Shown here: in pieces, positions 23,602 through 31,999 of the stretch
How positions within the stretch are numbered: position 1 is the stretch's first letter
How the letters are laid out: the number at the start of each line of letters is the position of its first letter
Source of the DNA: Rubrivivax sp.
Lineage (GTDB): Bacteria; Pseudomonadota; Gammaproteobacteria; Burkholderiales; Burkholderiaceae_C
NCBI GenBank assembly: GCA_027487905.1
Contig: JAIYCR010000059.1
Location: forward strand, 1 to 43,039
Direction of reading: 5' to 3'
DNA length: 43,039 nt
Position numbers and translations under genes: made by a program
Notes under the pieces: model-generated
Told to the model about the DNA's origin: nothing
The model's input: only the letters and a program-made list of their open reading frames with translations
Database searches by the model: none

Positions 23602-24867
23602 ATGAACCCCCAAGACCGATACGCCGCCCTGGACGCCTGGGTGGACGCGCATTTCGCCGAGGAGACGCGCTTCCTCCAGGAACTCGTCCGCGTGCCCACC
23701 GACACGCCGCCGGGCAACAACGCGCCGCACGCCGAGCGCACCGCCGAGCTGCTCACCGCGATGGGTCTCACCCCCGAGCGCTTCGCCGTGCCCGAGGCGG
23801 AGGTGCGCGCCGCCGGCCTGCAAAGCATCACCAACCTCATCGTGCGGCGCCGCTATGGGCCGGGCGGCCTGACCCTCGCGCTCAACGCCCACGGCGACGT
23901 GGTGCCCCCGGGCGAGGGCTGGACCCACGATCCCTACGGCGGCGAAGTCGCCGAGGGCCGCCTCTACGGCCGCGCGGCCGCGGTGAGCAAGAGCGACATC
24001 GCGAGCTTCACCTTCGCGCTGCGGGCGCTGGAATCGCTGGGCGTGCCGCTGCAAGGCGGCGTGGAGCTGCACGTCACCTACGACGAGGAATACGGCGGCG
24101 AGCTCGGCCCGGGCTGGCTGCTGCGCCACGGCCACACCCGCCCCGACCTGCTGCTGGCCGCGGGCTTCAGCTACCAGGTGGTGGTGGCCCACAACGGCTG
24201 CCTGCAACTGGAGGTGACGGTGCAGGGCGACATGGCCCACGCGGCCATTCCCGACACCGGCACCGATGCGCTGCAGGCGGCGGTGCACATCCTGCAGGCG
24301 CTCTATGCGCTGAACCGCGACTACCTGGAGGTGGAGTCGCAGGTGGATGGCATCCGCCACCCCTACCTGAACGTCGGGCAGATCCACGGCGGCACCAACA
24401 CCAATGTGGTGCCCGGCAAGGTGGTGCTGCGGCTGGACCGCCGCATGATTCCCGAGGAAGACCCGGCGCAGGTCGAAGCCGACCTGCGCGCCACCATCGC
24501 CGCGGCCGCCGCGAGCTTCTCGCCGCCGCGGGGTGGACGCGAGGTGAAGGTGGAGGTCCGCCGGCTGCTGCTGGCGCGCGCGATGAAGCCGCTGCCCGGC
24601 CGCGAGCCCCTGGTGCAGGCGCTGCAACGCCACGGCGAAGCGGTGTTCGGCGAACCCATCCCGGCGGTGGGCACGCCGCTCTACACCGATGTGCGCCTCT
24701 ATGGCGAGCAGGGCATCCCGGGCGTGATCTACGGTGCCGGCCCGCGCACCGTGCGCGAGTCCAACGCCAAGCGGGCCGACGAGCACGTGGTGCTGGAAGA
24801 CCTGCGCCGGGCCACGCAGGTGGTGGCGCGCACGCTGCTGGACCTGCTCAGCCCACCGGCGGCCTGA
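23602..24867 (+). CDS. M20-family peptidase/deacylase homologue with non-canonical metal site
   Basis: 421 residues from the ATG at 23602 (a GTG at 23557 is less likely). It has the ArgE/DapE-type core: 'LNAHGDVVPPGEGW' with His97 and Asp99, 'YDEEYGGELGPGWLL' with the catalytic Glu, and a dimerisation domain with 'GDMAHAAIPDTG' and 'NVGQIHGGTNTNVVPG'. Where M20 enzymes have the bridging Asp in GRGxxDxKGG, this protein has 'GRAAAVSKSD', and the C-terminal His ligand region reads 'SNAKRADEHV'. I think this is a distinct M20 subgroup rather than a damaged gene, since the rest is well preserved. Substrate unknown; a link with purine breakdown through puuD, 61 bases upstream, is only positional. 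Confidence 0.85.
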   Translation: MNPQDRYAALDAWVDAHFAEETRFLQELVRVPTDTPPGNNAPHAERTAELLTAMGLTPERFAVPEAEVRAAGLQSITNLIVRRRYGPGGLTLALNAHGDVVPPGEGWTHDPYGGEVAEGRLYGRAAAVSKSDIASFTFALRALESLGVPLQGGVELHVTYDEEYGGELGPGWLLRHGHTRPDLLLAAGFSYQVVVAHNGCLQLEVTVQGDMAHAAIPDTGTDALQAAVHILQALYALNRDYLEVESQVDGIRHPYLNVGQIHGGTNTNVVPGKVVLRLDRRMIPEEDPAQVEADLRATIAAAAASFSPPRGGREVKVEVRRLLLARAMKPLPGREPLVQALQRHGEAVFGEPIPAVGTPLYTDVRLYGEQGIPGVIYGAGPRTVRESNAKRADEHVVLEDLRRATQVVARTLLDLLSPPAA

Positions 24868-24898
24868 CGGGCGCCATGGCCTGCGGCGCTCAGGCCGC

Positions 24899-26137
24899 TC
24901 AGGCCGCGGGGGCTGCGCGCAGCACCGGCTTCTCGTCGATGGGCAGGTGCAGCAGCGCGGCACCGAAGGCGAGCGCCACGTCCAGGTACCACACCGAGTC
25001 GTAGCTGCCGGTGGCCGCGAACACCTGGCCGCCCAGCCAGGCACCCAGGAAGCCGCCGATCTGGTGGGTGAGCATCACCACGCCGAAGAGCATGGCCATG
25101 TTGCCCGGCCCGAAGAAGCGCGCCACCAGGCCGGCGGTGGGCGGCACGGTGGACAGGAAGGTCACGCCCATCACCGCGGCGAAGGCCAGCAGCACGAACT
25201 CCGTCTTGGGCGCGGCCAGGAACACCAGCACCGCGACGCCGCGCACCGCATAGACGAGAGACAGCAGCGTCTTCATGCGCCAGCGCCCGATGGCCCAGCC
25301 CATGGCCAGGCTGCCCAGGATGTTGAAGAGCCCGAGCACCGCCAGTGCCCAGGAGGCCACCGTGGTGGACAGCCCGCACTGGGCCACCACGCCCGGCAGG
25401 TGGGTGGCCAGGAAGGCCACGTGGAAGCCGCAGACGAAGAAGCCGGCCGCCAGCAGCCGGTAGCTCGGAAGCGCCCACGCGCGGCGCAGCGCCTCGCGGG
25501 CGGGCAGCACCACCGGCGGCGGGCCGGACGACGCCGGCAGGGCCACGCCGCGGCCGCCGCGCAGCACGAAGGCCGCGGGCAGGGCCAGCAGCACCAGCAG
25601 GCCGAGCGTCTGCATCGCGCCGATCCAGCCCAGGGTGCCGATGAGCAGCCCGGCCAGCGGCGCCATCAGGAACTGGCCGAAGGAGCCGCCCGCGTTCACC
25701 ACGCCGGTGGCCAGGCCGCGCCGCTCGGCCGGCACCAGCCGTGTGGTGGCCGCCATCAGCACCGAAGGCCCCGCCATGCCGGCGCCGCCGGCCGACAGCA
25801 GCCCGATGGCGAACACCAGGCCCAGCGTGCTGCCCATCCACGGGGTGATGACGATACCCAGCGCCACCATCAGGCAGCCGGTCAGCAGCACCGGCAAGGC
25901 GCCATGCCGGTCGGCCACCGCACCGGCGAAGGGCTGGGTGAGGCCCCAGCACAACTGGCCGATGGCGAAGGCCAGGCTGACGCTGGCGATGCCCACGCCG
26001 GTGTGGGTGTTCAGGTTGCCGAGGAAGAGCCCCATCGACTGCCGGGTGCCCATGGTCAGCGCGAAGACGGCCGCAGCCGCGAACAGCACCAGCCAGACGG
26101 CCGGAACGGCCCTCAGCGAACGGGGTTCAGTCGACAT
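24899..26137 (-). CDS. MFS transporter
   Basis: 412 residues with twelve predicted membrane helices. The N-terminal half has 'TMGTRQSMGLFLG' and the loop 2-3 signature 'GAVADRHGALPVLLTG' (DRxG), and the C-terminal half begins after a Pro-rich cytoplasmic loop near residue ~205 ('SSGPPPVVLP'). The pattern matches the oxalate/formate antiporter-like or monocarboxylate-type MFS group. The ATG at 26137 lies 11 bases inside the end of the MarR gene, so the two are translationally linked and the regulator probably controls this transporter. The role could be efflux of an aromatic or organic acid; the substrate is not evident. Confidence 0.9.
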   Translation of the reverse strand: MSTEPRSLRAVPAVWLVLFAAAAVFALTMGTRQSMGLFLGNLNTHTGVGIASVSLAFAIGQLCWGLTQPFAGAVADRHGALPVLLTGCLMVALGIVITPWMGSTLGLVFAIGLLSAGGAGMAGPSVLMAATTRLVPAERRGLATGVVNAGGSFGQFLMAPLAGLLIGTLGWIGAMQTLGLLVLLALPAAFVLRGGRGVALPASSGPPPVVLPAREALRRAWALPSYRLLAAGFFVCGFHVAFLATHLPGVVAQCGLSTTVASWALAVLGLFNILGSLAMGWAIGRWRMKTLLSLVYAVRGVAVLVFLAAPKTEFVLLAFAAVMGVTFLSTVPPTAGLVARFFGPGNMAMLFGVVMLTHQIGGFLGAWLGGQVFAATGSYDSVWYLDVALAFGAALLHLPIDEKPVLRAAPAA

Positions 26138-26663
26138 GGAGACGGCCCTTTGAACGGGAAGTGGGTGCGCCGCGGCGCTCGGATGGCTGAGGCTGAGGCT
26201 TGGGCTCGGTGGCGCTGGCCGCGCTGGACGCACCGGACGCGCTGGCCTCGAGCAGCGCGGCGCATTCGTCCAGCAGCGCATGCAGTGCGCCCACGCGCTC
26301 GGGCCCGAGCACCGCTTCGATGTGCTGCTGCGAGTGCAGCCAGCGGCTTCGGGCCTGGTGCCGCAGGGCTTGGCCGGCCTCGGTGGCCACCAGCAGCCGG
26401 CTGCGGGCGTCCGCCCCCGGCTGCTGAGCCACCCAGCCACCGGCCAGCAGCGCCTTGAGGTTGCGGGTGACGGTGGAAGGGTCCAGGCCCATGGCCTGGG
26501 CGAGCGCACCGGGCGACACCGGAGCCAGCTTGAGCACATGCGACAGCAGCGCGTACTGAGCGCCGGTGAGGCCGAGCGTGCGCATGTCCGCGTCGTAGGC
26601 GCGGGACACCGTGCGCGACAGACGCCGCAGCTTGAGGTTGGTGCAGGCGCGCGGCGGAGGCAT
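26127..26663 (-). CDS. MarR-family transcriptional regulator
   Basis: 178 residues from the ATG at 26663. It has the winged-helix core: 'LTGAQYALLSHVL', 'GALAQAMGLDPSTVTRNLKALLAGGWV' recognition region (~70-97), and the wing 'PGADARSRLLVATEAG'. C-terminal helices for dimerisation are followed by a ~35-residue Pro/Ser/Arg-rich tail that is unusual for the family. The gene is transcribed away from the thioesterase gene, with a 55-base shared control region containing two direct repeats, and overlaps the MFS gene. It most likely represses its own operon and perhaps the thioesterase gene, with release by a small-molecule ligand. Confidence 0.88.
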   Translation of the reverse strand: MPPPRACTNLKLRRLSRTVSRAYDADMRTLGLTGAQYALLSHVLKLAPVSPGALAQAMGLDPSTVTRNLKALLAGGWVAQQPGADARSRLLVATEAGQALRHQARSRWLHSQQHIEAVLGPERVGALHALLDECAALLEASASGASSAASATEPKPQPQPSERRGAPTSRSKGRLHVD

Positions 26664-26674
26664 CGAACGAGTGT

Positions 26675-26697
26675 ATCTACAATCTTTGCATCTACAA
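26675..26697. promoter_or_regulatory. Direct repeats ATCTACAA x2 in the marR/thioesterase divergent promoter
   Basis: ATCTACAA occurs at 26675-26682 and 26690-26697, a 15-base period. It is the most AT-rich stretch of the neighbourhood and sits between the divergent starts, so it is a candidate operator for the MarR protein. MarR sites are usually inverted repeats, so this is uncertain. Confidence 0.4.
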
Positions 26698-26718
26698 CCA
26701 TCCAGCCGGACCAACTCG

Positions 26719-27294
26719 ATGAACGACAGCGCTCCATTCAGCAGCACCAGCACCCCTGAAGCCTGGCTGGCCCAGGCGGATGTCGTCCGCCAGCGCCTGC
26801 GCGCCGGGCGCGGTGCCGGCGTGTCGCGCCCGGACGAGGTCCAGGGCCGCTCGGGCCTTCAGCTGATGCAGGCCGTGCTCGCCGGCGAACTGCCCTTTGC
26901 GCCCATCGGCGAAGCGATGGACTTCCTGCTCGTCGAGGTGGCCCAGGGCCGCGCGGTCTTCCAGGGCGTTCCCGGCCACCGGCACCTCAACCCCATGGGC
27001 ACGGTGCACGGCGGCTGGTATGCCACGCTGCTGGATTCGGCGGTGGGTTGCGCGGTGCACACCACGCTGCCTGCAGGACGGGCCTACACCACCGCCGAAC
27101 TCGGCGTGAACCTGGTGCGGGGCGCGGTGCCGGGGCGTGAGCCGCTGCGGGCCATCGGCCAGGTGCTGCACAGCGGGCGGCAGCTGGCCACCGCCGAAGG
27201 CCGCATCGTGGATGCGAGCGGGCGGCTCTATGCGCATGCCACCACCACCTGCCTGGTGTTCGAGATGCCCAGGCCGAAGGAGGGCGGCGCTTAA
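26719..27294 (+). CDS. Hotdog-fold acyl-CoA thioesterase (PaaI-like)
   Basis: 191 residues from the ATG at 26719. The hotdog signature 'NPMGTVHGGWYATLLDSAVGCAV' (about residues 93-115) includes the HGG motif and the acidic residue that activates water. 'TAELGVNLVRGAV' and 'GRIVDASGRLYAHATTTCLVF' form the central strands. The N-terminal ~45 residues are extra and helical. Such proteins hydrolyse acyl- or aryl-CoA thioesters, often to free CoA in aromatic degradation. The divergent MarR/MFS pair suggests joint control around an organic or aromatic acid. The substrate is not known. Confidence 0.88.
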   Translation: MNDSAPFSSTSTPEAWLAQADVVRQRLRAGRGAGVSRPDEVQGRSGLQLMQAVLAGELPFAPIGEAMDFLLVEVAQGRAVFQGVPGHRHLNPMGTVHGGWYATLLDSAVGCAVHTTLPAGRAYTTAELGVNLVRGAVPGREPLRAIGQVLHSGRQLATAEGRIVDASGRLYAHATTTCLVFEMPRPKEGGA

Positions 27295-27336
27295 GCGCCC
27301 GGGTTTCGGCCGCGGTTGCGGCCGCGGTGACGGCCC

Positions 27337-27342
27337 TAGCAT
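27337..27342 (+). promoter_or_regulatory. Candidate -10 box (TAGCAT) 8 bases before the araC-type gene
   Basis: TAGCAT ends 8 bases before the ATG at 27351; TTGCGG (27316-27321) is a possible -35 with a short spacer. No Shine-Dalgarno is visible, so a leaderless mRNA is suggested. Confidence 0.38.
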
Positions 27343-27350
27343 CCACACCC

Positions 27351-28370
27351 ATGTGGTCTGCCCTTGAAGCCCCCGCGTGGGCGCGTCAGTTCCGTTCCGA
27401 CAAGCTCGACGAAGTCCGCGCCTTCATCGGCAACCGGGATGGGCCGCACGCCCGCGTGGTGCACCGCCACCGGCCGCTGGGCTATGCGATGTTCCAGGTC
27501 GCGGGGCCGCGCACGCACCTGGGCGCATCCGATTCGGCGGTGGCCCAGACCGTGCGCGGGCATGTCAACGGCTGGGTGCTGCACCTGGCGCTGCCGCCCG
27601 GCACGGTGCTGAGCAGCGGCCTGCGCCGATCGGCGCCCACCACCGCCCACACCGCCGCCTTGATCCCGCCGGGTTGGGCCTTCACCCGCAACAGCCCGCC
27701 GGGCGGGCTTTTCGCGGCCGAGGTCGACCCGGCCGCGCTGATGGACGAGCTGCACGCCCGCCGGCCCGACGAGGTGCAGCGCAACCTGCGGCGCCTGGCC
27801 ATGCCGGAGCTGGCCGCAGCCGAGCGCGACAGGCTGGGCCAGGCGGCGGCGCAGCTGGTGCGCGCTACCGCGCCGGACACCGACCCGCGCCACCGGCTGG
27901 CCGTGGAGGGCCGGTTCGTCCAATGCATGGTGGACCTGGTGCTGCGCGATGCGGCCCTGGCGCGCCCGGGCGAACTGGCGCTGGAACGCGCCCGCAACCT
28001 GGAAGCGTGGATCGACGCGCACCTGGGCGAGCCCATCACCCTGGGCCTGCTGTGCCGCATTGCCGGGGTGGGCGAGCGTTGCCTGCAGAAGTCCTTCCTG
28101 TACCGCCGCGGCATCTCGCCCATGCGTTTCGTCGCCGAGCGCCGGCTGCTGGCGGCGCACCAGTGGCTGGCCGATGGCTCCCACACCGGCGGCGTGACCG
28201 AAGCCGGCCTGCGCTTCGGCTTCACCCACCTGGGCCGCTTCTCGGTGGCCTACCGGCAGGCCATTGGCGAGTCGCCCTCGCAGACACGGGCCGGGGCACG
28301 GGCCGCAGCACAGGCAGAGGCATGGTCAGGCGCAGCGGCCGGGGCGCCCGCCCGTTCGCAAATGGGATAG
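27351..28370 (+). CDS. AraC-family transcriptional regulator
   Basis: 339 residues from the ATG at 27351; a GTG at 27327 is the alternative. The C-terminal ~100 residues hold the two helix-turn-helix motifs: 'ITLGLLCRIAGVGERCLQKSF' (~residues 228-248) and 'GVTEAGLRFGFTHLGRFSVAYRQAIGESP'-type second motif (~283-311), matching AraC/XylS. The N-terminal sensing domain ('RHRPLGYAMFQVAG', 'GWVLHLALPPG') resembles the cupin-like region of AraC-like regulators such as EutR/FeaR types. The last ~30 residues are Ala-rich. The target is unknown: the gene stands alone between the thioesterase and the M13 peptidase. Confidence 0.87.
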   Translation: MWSALEAPAWARQFRSDKLDEVRAFIGNRDGPHARVVHRHRPLGYAMFQVAGPRTHLGASDSAVAQTVRGHVNGWVLHLALPPGTVLSSGLRRSAPTTAHTAALIPPGWAFTRNSPPGGLFAAEVDPAALMDELHARRPDEVQRNLRRLAMPELAAAERDRLGQAAAQLVRATAPDTDPRHRLAVEGRFVQCMVDLVLRDAALARPGELALERARNLEAWIDAHLGEPITLGLLCRIAGVGERCLQKSFLYRRGISPMRFVAERRLLAAHQWLADGSHTGGVTEAGLRFGFTHLGRFSVAYRQAIGESPSQTRAGARAAAQAEAWSGAAAGAPARSQMG

Positions 28371-28429
28371 CCGGCGACGCCTTCCCCGGCTAGGGTCCGG
28401 TTCCGTCGCCCGCCCCAGGAGGAAACCCC

Positions 28430-30481
28430 GTGAAGCGACTTCCGTTGATCCTTGCGCTGACGGCGTTCGCCGGTCTGATGCCCGCCGCCTGGTCGGGCAC
28501 CCTGCCCTCCGACGTTCCGGCCCTGGGGTACTCGCCGCTGAACATGGACCGGTCGGTCGACCCGCGGCAGGACTTCTACCGCTACGCCGCCGGCGGCTGG
28601 CTGCGCCGCACCGAGATCGCGCCCAGCGACCCGTCCGTGGGCAGCTTCACCCAGCTGGCCCGGCAGCTCGATGGGCAGCTGCTCGCGCTGATCCAGCAAG
28701 CCGCAGCGGCGAGCGACGCGCCCAAGGGCAGTGCGCAGCAGCAGGTGGGCGACTTCTACAGGGCGGCCATGGACGGCTCGCGGCGCAACGCGCTGGGCCT
28801 GCAGCCGGTGGCGGCCGACCTGCAGCGAATCGAGCAGGCCCAGGGAACGCCGGCGGACTACGGCAGGCTCGCCGGACACCTGCAGGACGGCTTCGGCGCC
28901 TCGCCCCTGATCAACGCGCTGGCCATGCCCGACGCCCGGGACAGCAGCCGCTTCCTGCTGGTGCTCGCGCCGGGCGCACAGCTGCTCGAGCAGGACGAAT
29001 ACGCCAGGCCCGAATCGCAAAAGCTGCGCGAGCACTATCGGCAGTACATCGTGGCCCTGCTCAATGGCGCGGGCGACACCGTGGACGACGCTGCCCGCAA
29101 GGCCACGCGGGTGCTGGTGATGGAGTCGCGGCTGGCGGCCGCGATGATGCCGCCGCTGCAGATGCGCGAGCCGGCCAACACCTACAACCTGATGACGCTG
29201 GCCCAGGCCCAGGCGCTGGTGCCCGCGCTGGACCTGCGGCAGTTCCTGAAGGCGCTGGACATCGCCCCGCCCCAGCGGGTGCAGGTGCTGGACATCAACG
29301 CGATGAAGGCGCTGCAGCGCTTCCTGTCCGAGCAGCCGGCGGACGACGTGAAGCTGCTGCTGCGCTGGTTCGCGCTGGCCAGCCGCGCCTCCGAACTGGG
29401 TGGCGGCTACCGCGCGCTGGAAGAGGAGTTCACCCGCCTGCGCCAGGGCCTGAGCGAGCCGCCGCCGCTGGAGCGCGTGGTCACGCAGCAGATCGGCGCA
29501 CAGCTCTACCACCCCTTGTCCCGGCTGTACGTCCAGGCCAACTTCCCCGAATCCACCCGGCGCGAGATCACGCAGATGGTGGGCCACATCAAGGACGAGT
29601 TCGCCGCCCGGCTGCGCGGCAACGCCTGGCTGGACGAGGCCACCCGGCAGGCGGCGCTGGACAAGCTTGGCCGCATGGACATCCAGGTGGGGTATCCGGC
29701 GAGCTGGGTGGACTTCAGCGGCCTGGACATCCGCGCCGACGACCACTTCGGCAATGTGCGCCGCGCCCAGCGCTTCGCCTTCCGGCGCGAGGTCGGCCAG
29801 ATCGGCCAGCGGGGCCTGCCCAACCGCTTCGCCGTGTCCACCAAGACCACGCCCATCGCGGTGAACTCGGCCTACAACTTCACGACCAACACCATCGACA
29901 TCACCGCGGCCATCCTGCAGCCGCCCTTCTACAAGCCAGGTGCCGATGCGGCGGTGAATTACTGCGCCATCGGCGCGGTCATCGGCCACGAGATCACGCA
30001 CGGCTTCGACAGCCTGGGGCGGCAATACGACGCGCAGGGCAACCTGCGCAACTGGTGGACCCGCGAGGCCGACCGCCGCTTCCAGCAGCGCACCGACGTG
30101 CTGGTGGACCAGTACAACCGCTACGAGATCCTGCCCGGCCTGATGCACAACGGTGCCCTGACGGTCACTGAGAACACGGCCGATCTGGGCGGCATCACCC
30201 TCGCCCATGCGGCGCTGCGGCGTGCGCTGGCCGGGCAGACGGTCGCACCCGTGGACGGGCTCAGTGCCGACCAGCGCTGCTTCGTGGCCTGGACCCAGAT
30301 GTGGGCCTTCAAGGCCCGCTCGGAGCGGCTGCGCTACCTGGTGTCGGTGGATGTGCATGCCATCGCCTCGGTGCGCGCGGTGGCGCCACTGCTGCACCTG
30401 GACGCCTTCCACGAAGCCTTCGGCACCCGGCCCGGCGACGCGATGTGGCGCGAGCCCGCGCGTCGCGTCGTGATCTGGTGA
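28430..30481 (+). CDS. M13-family zinc metallopeptidase (neprilysin/PepO-like)
   Basis: 683 residues from a GTG at 28430, with AGGAGG 7 bases upstream. A signal peptide (residues ~1-22, ending 'AAWSG') directs export. The zinc site is intact: HEITH (520-524) and ENTAD (Glu581 region), with the 'AYNFTTNTIDI' strand before it. Both the N-terminal ('DRSVDPRQDFYRYAAGGW') and C-terminal ('RVVIW') family landmarks are present, although bacterial members usually end in CxVW and this one lacks that Cys. It is an oligopeptidase acting in the periplasm or outside. There are no operon partners upstream; the CPBP gene follows after 49 bases. Confidence 0.94.
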   Translation: MKRLPLILALTAFAGLMPAAWSGTLPSDVPALGYSPLNMDRSVDPRQDFYRYAAGGWLRRTEIAPSDPSVGSFTQLARQLDGQLLALIQQAAAASDAPKGSAQQQVGDFYRAAMDGSRRNALGLQPVAADLQRIEQAQGTPADYGRLAGHLQDGFGASPLINALAMPDARDSSRFLLVLAPGAQLLEQDEYARPESQKLREHYRQYIVALLNGAGDTVDDAARKATRVLVMESRLAAAMMPPLQMREPANTYNLMTLAQAQALVPALDLRQFLKALDIAPPQRVQVLDINAMKALQRFLSEQPADDVKLLLRWFALASRASELGGGYRALEEEFTRLRQGLSEPPPLERVVTQQIGAQLYHPLSRLYVQANFPESTRREITQMVGHIKDEFAARLRGNAWLDEATRQAALDKLGRMDIQVGYPASWVDFSGLDIRADDHFGNVRRAQRFAFRREVGQIGQRGLPNRFAVSTKTTPIAVNSAYNFTTNTIDITAAILQPPFYKPGADAAVNYCAIGAVIGHEITHGFDSLGRQYDAQGNLRNWWTREADRRFQQRTDVLVDQYNRYEILPGLMHNGALTVTENTADLGGITLAHAALRRALAGQTVAPVDGLSADQRCFVAWTQMWAFKARSERLRYLVSVDVHAIASVRAVAPLLHLDAFHEAFGTRPGDAMWREPARRVVIW

Positions 30482-30530
30482 CGCGCAGCGTGCCCATGAA
30501 CGCAGCCCCCTGCGCCGGAGACTTCGCCCC

Positions 30531-31316
30531 GTGACCCGCAGCCCAACGCGCGCCATCGGGCTGTCTTCGCGTTGGCACCGCCTGGAAGACCCGGGCGGCG
30601 ACTTCCCCTTCTACGACGGCGACCCGGTGCGCCTGTCGGGCCTGCAGTGGCTGCTGCTGATGGCCGCGGTGGCCGCGGGCTTCGCGGCGCTGGTCACGCC
30701 GCTGCCGTGGCCGCCGGGCCTGCCTGCCGTGCTGATGCCGGCCCTGCTCTTCGCACTCATTCCGCTGGCAGCCCTGGCTTGCATCGCACCGGGACACTGG
30801 CGGGTGCTCTTCGGGCGGGTGGGCTGGCGCGAGCTGCGCCTGATGGTGGGCATCGCGCTGCTCAACATCGTCGTCAGCCTGGGCGTGGGCTTGCTCGTGC
30901 GATCGCTGGCCGAGGTCACCCCCAACGCCGCCGCGGCACAGCTTGCCGCGATGGACACGGCCGGCCGGGTGCTCTTCTTCGTCAAGACGCTGCCCCAGCT
31001 GCTGGGCGAGGAACTGCTGACCCTGCTGCCCTTCCTGGCGCTGATGGCCGCGTTCACCCGCCTGGGCATGGGGCGCAAGGGGGCCGTGGTCGGTTCCTGG
31101 CTGATCTCGGCGCTGCTGTTCGGGCTCGTCCACCTGCCGACCTATGACTGGAACTGGGTGCAGTGCATCGTGATCATCGGCACGGCCCGGCTGGTGCTGA
31201 CGCTGCCGTGGATCCTCACCCGCAACCTCTGGGTCAGCACCGGGGCGCACATCATCAACGACTGGCTGCTGTTCTCGATGGGGCTCGTCGGCGCGGGTCT
31301 GGTGGGGCGGACATGA
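30531..31316 (+). CDS. CPBP-family intramembrane metalloprotease
   Basis: 261 residues from a GTG at 30531, with GGAGA about 8 bases upstream, and roughly seven membrane helices. The CPBP (Abi/Rce1-like) motifs are present: 'GEELLTLLPFLAL' (paired Glu, ~residues 160-172), 'FGLVHLPTYDWN' (His) and 'GAHIINDW' (His/Asn). The N-terminal ~37 residues are cytoplasmic. Bacterial members serve in bacteriocin self-immunity or processing of membrane proteins. Here no bacteriocin gene is next to it, so the target is unknown. The canonical EExxxR reads EExxxx with no Arg at the expected position, a mild variation. Confidence 0.85.
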   Translation: MTRSPTRAIGLSSRWHRLEDPGGDFPFYDGDPVRLSGLQWLLLMAAVAAGFAALVTPLPWPPGLPAVLMPALLFALIPLAALACIAPGHWRVLFGRVGWRELRLMVGIALLNIVVSLGVGLLVRSLAEVTPNAAAAQLAAMDTAGRVLFFVKTLPQLLGEELLTLLPFLALMAAFTRLGMGRKGAVVGSWLISALLFGLVHLPTYDWNWVQCIVIIGTARLVLTLPWILTRNLWVSTGAHIINDWLLFSMGLVGAGLVGRT

Positions 31317-31341
31317 AATCAACGGGCAGGAGGAATGCGTG

Positions 31342-31998
31342 ATGAGCGAGCTTGCGAACCCAGGGCGCGGTTCACCCGCCGGGGCGGCACGACGTGCGGT
31401 GGCGGCGGTGGCCGCGCTGGCCCTGATGGCCGGCTCCGTGCCGGCCTCGGCCGGCGAGCGGGAGATCCGCTGCGACAGCCGCGGCCTCGGGCACCACTAC
31501 TGCCGCGTGGACACCGACGGGCGGGTCGATCTCATCGAACGCCATTCGCTGTTCTCCTGCCACCAGGGGCGGTCGTGGGGCTATGACGACCGCGGCGTCT
31601 GGGTGGACAAGGGCTGCTCGGCCACCTTCCGCGTGGGCAAGCGCGACCACCACAACAAGGCCGCCATCGCCGGCGCGGTGGTGGGCCTGGCGGCGCTGGC
31701 GGCCATCGCCTCGAGCCGCAACAAGGCCGAGGCCACCGAAGTGGAGGCCTGGGCCGTGGGTTCCTTCCGGGGTGACGACCCGCGCGAGAGCGTCGCGGTG
31801 AGCCTGCGCATCCTGCCCGGCGGGCAGGTCAGCGGCCGCGCCGGTTCGCAGGACATCACCGGCCACCTGCAGGGTGCCCGGCTCGAGGCCGGCCGCCACG
31901 TCTTCCGCATCGAACGACAGGGCACGGGCTTCGTGGCCATCGACGAACGCGATGCGACCCACCGCGTGACCTTCAACCGCGTGGCCAGCGGGTACTGA
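31342..31998 (+). CDS. DUF3011-containing secreted protein
   Basis: 218 residues from the ATG at 31342, with AGGAGG 8 bases upstream. A signal peptide ends near 'VPASAG' (residue ~37). The DUF3011 domain follows (~40-100), with conserved Cys/Trp/Gly positions in 'CDSRGLGHHYC', 'SCHQGRSWGYDDRGVWVDKGC'-type spacing (four Cys in total). A single hydrophobic segment 'AAIAGAVVGLAALAAIA' (~110-126) could anchor it in the membrane. The C-terminal ~80 residues form a predicted beta domain ('GQVSGRAGSQDITGHLQG') of unknown type. Function is not known for this family. The solute-binding protein gene begins one base after its stop, so they are co-transcribed. Confidence 0.82.
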   Translation: MSELANPGRGSPAGAARRAVAAVAALALMAGSVPASAGEREIRCDSRGLGHHYCRVDTDGRVDLIERHSLFSCHQGRSWGYDDRGVWVDKGCSATFRVGKRDHHNKAAIAGAVVGLAALAAIASSRNKAEATEVEAWAVGSFRGDDPRESVAVSLRILPGGQVSGRAGSQDITGHLQGARLEAGRHVFRIERQGTGFVAIDERDATHRVTFNRVASGY

Positions 31999-31999
31999 A

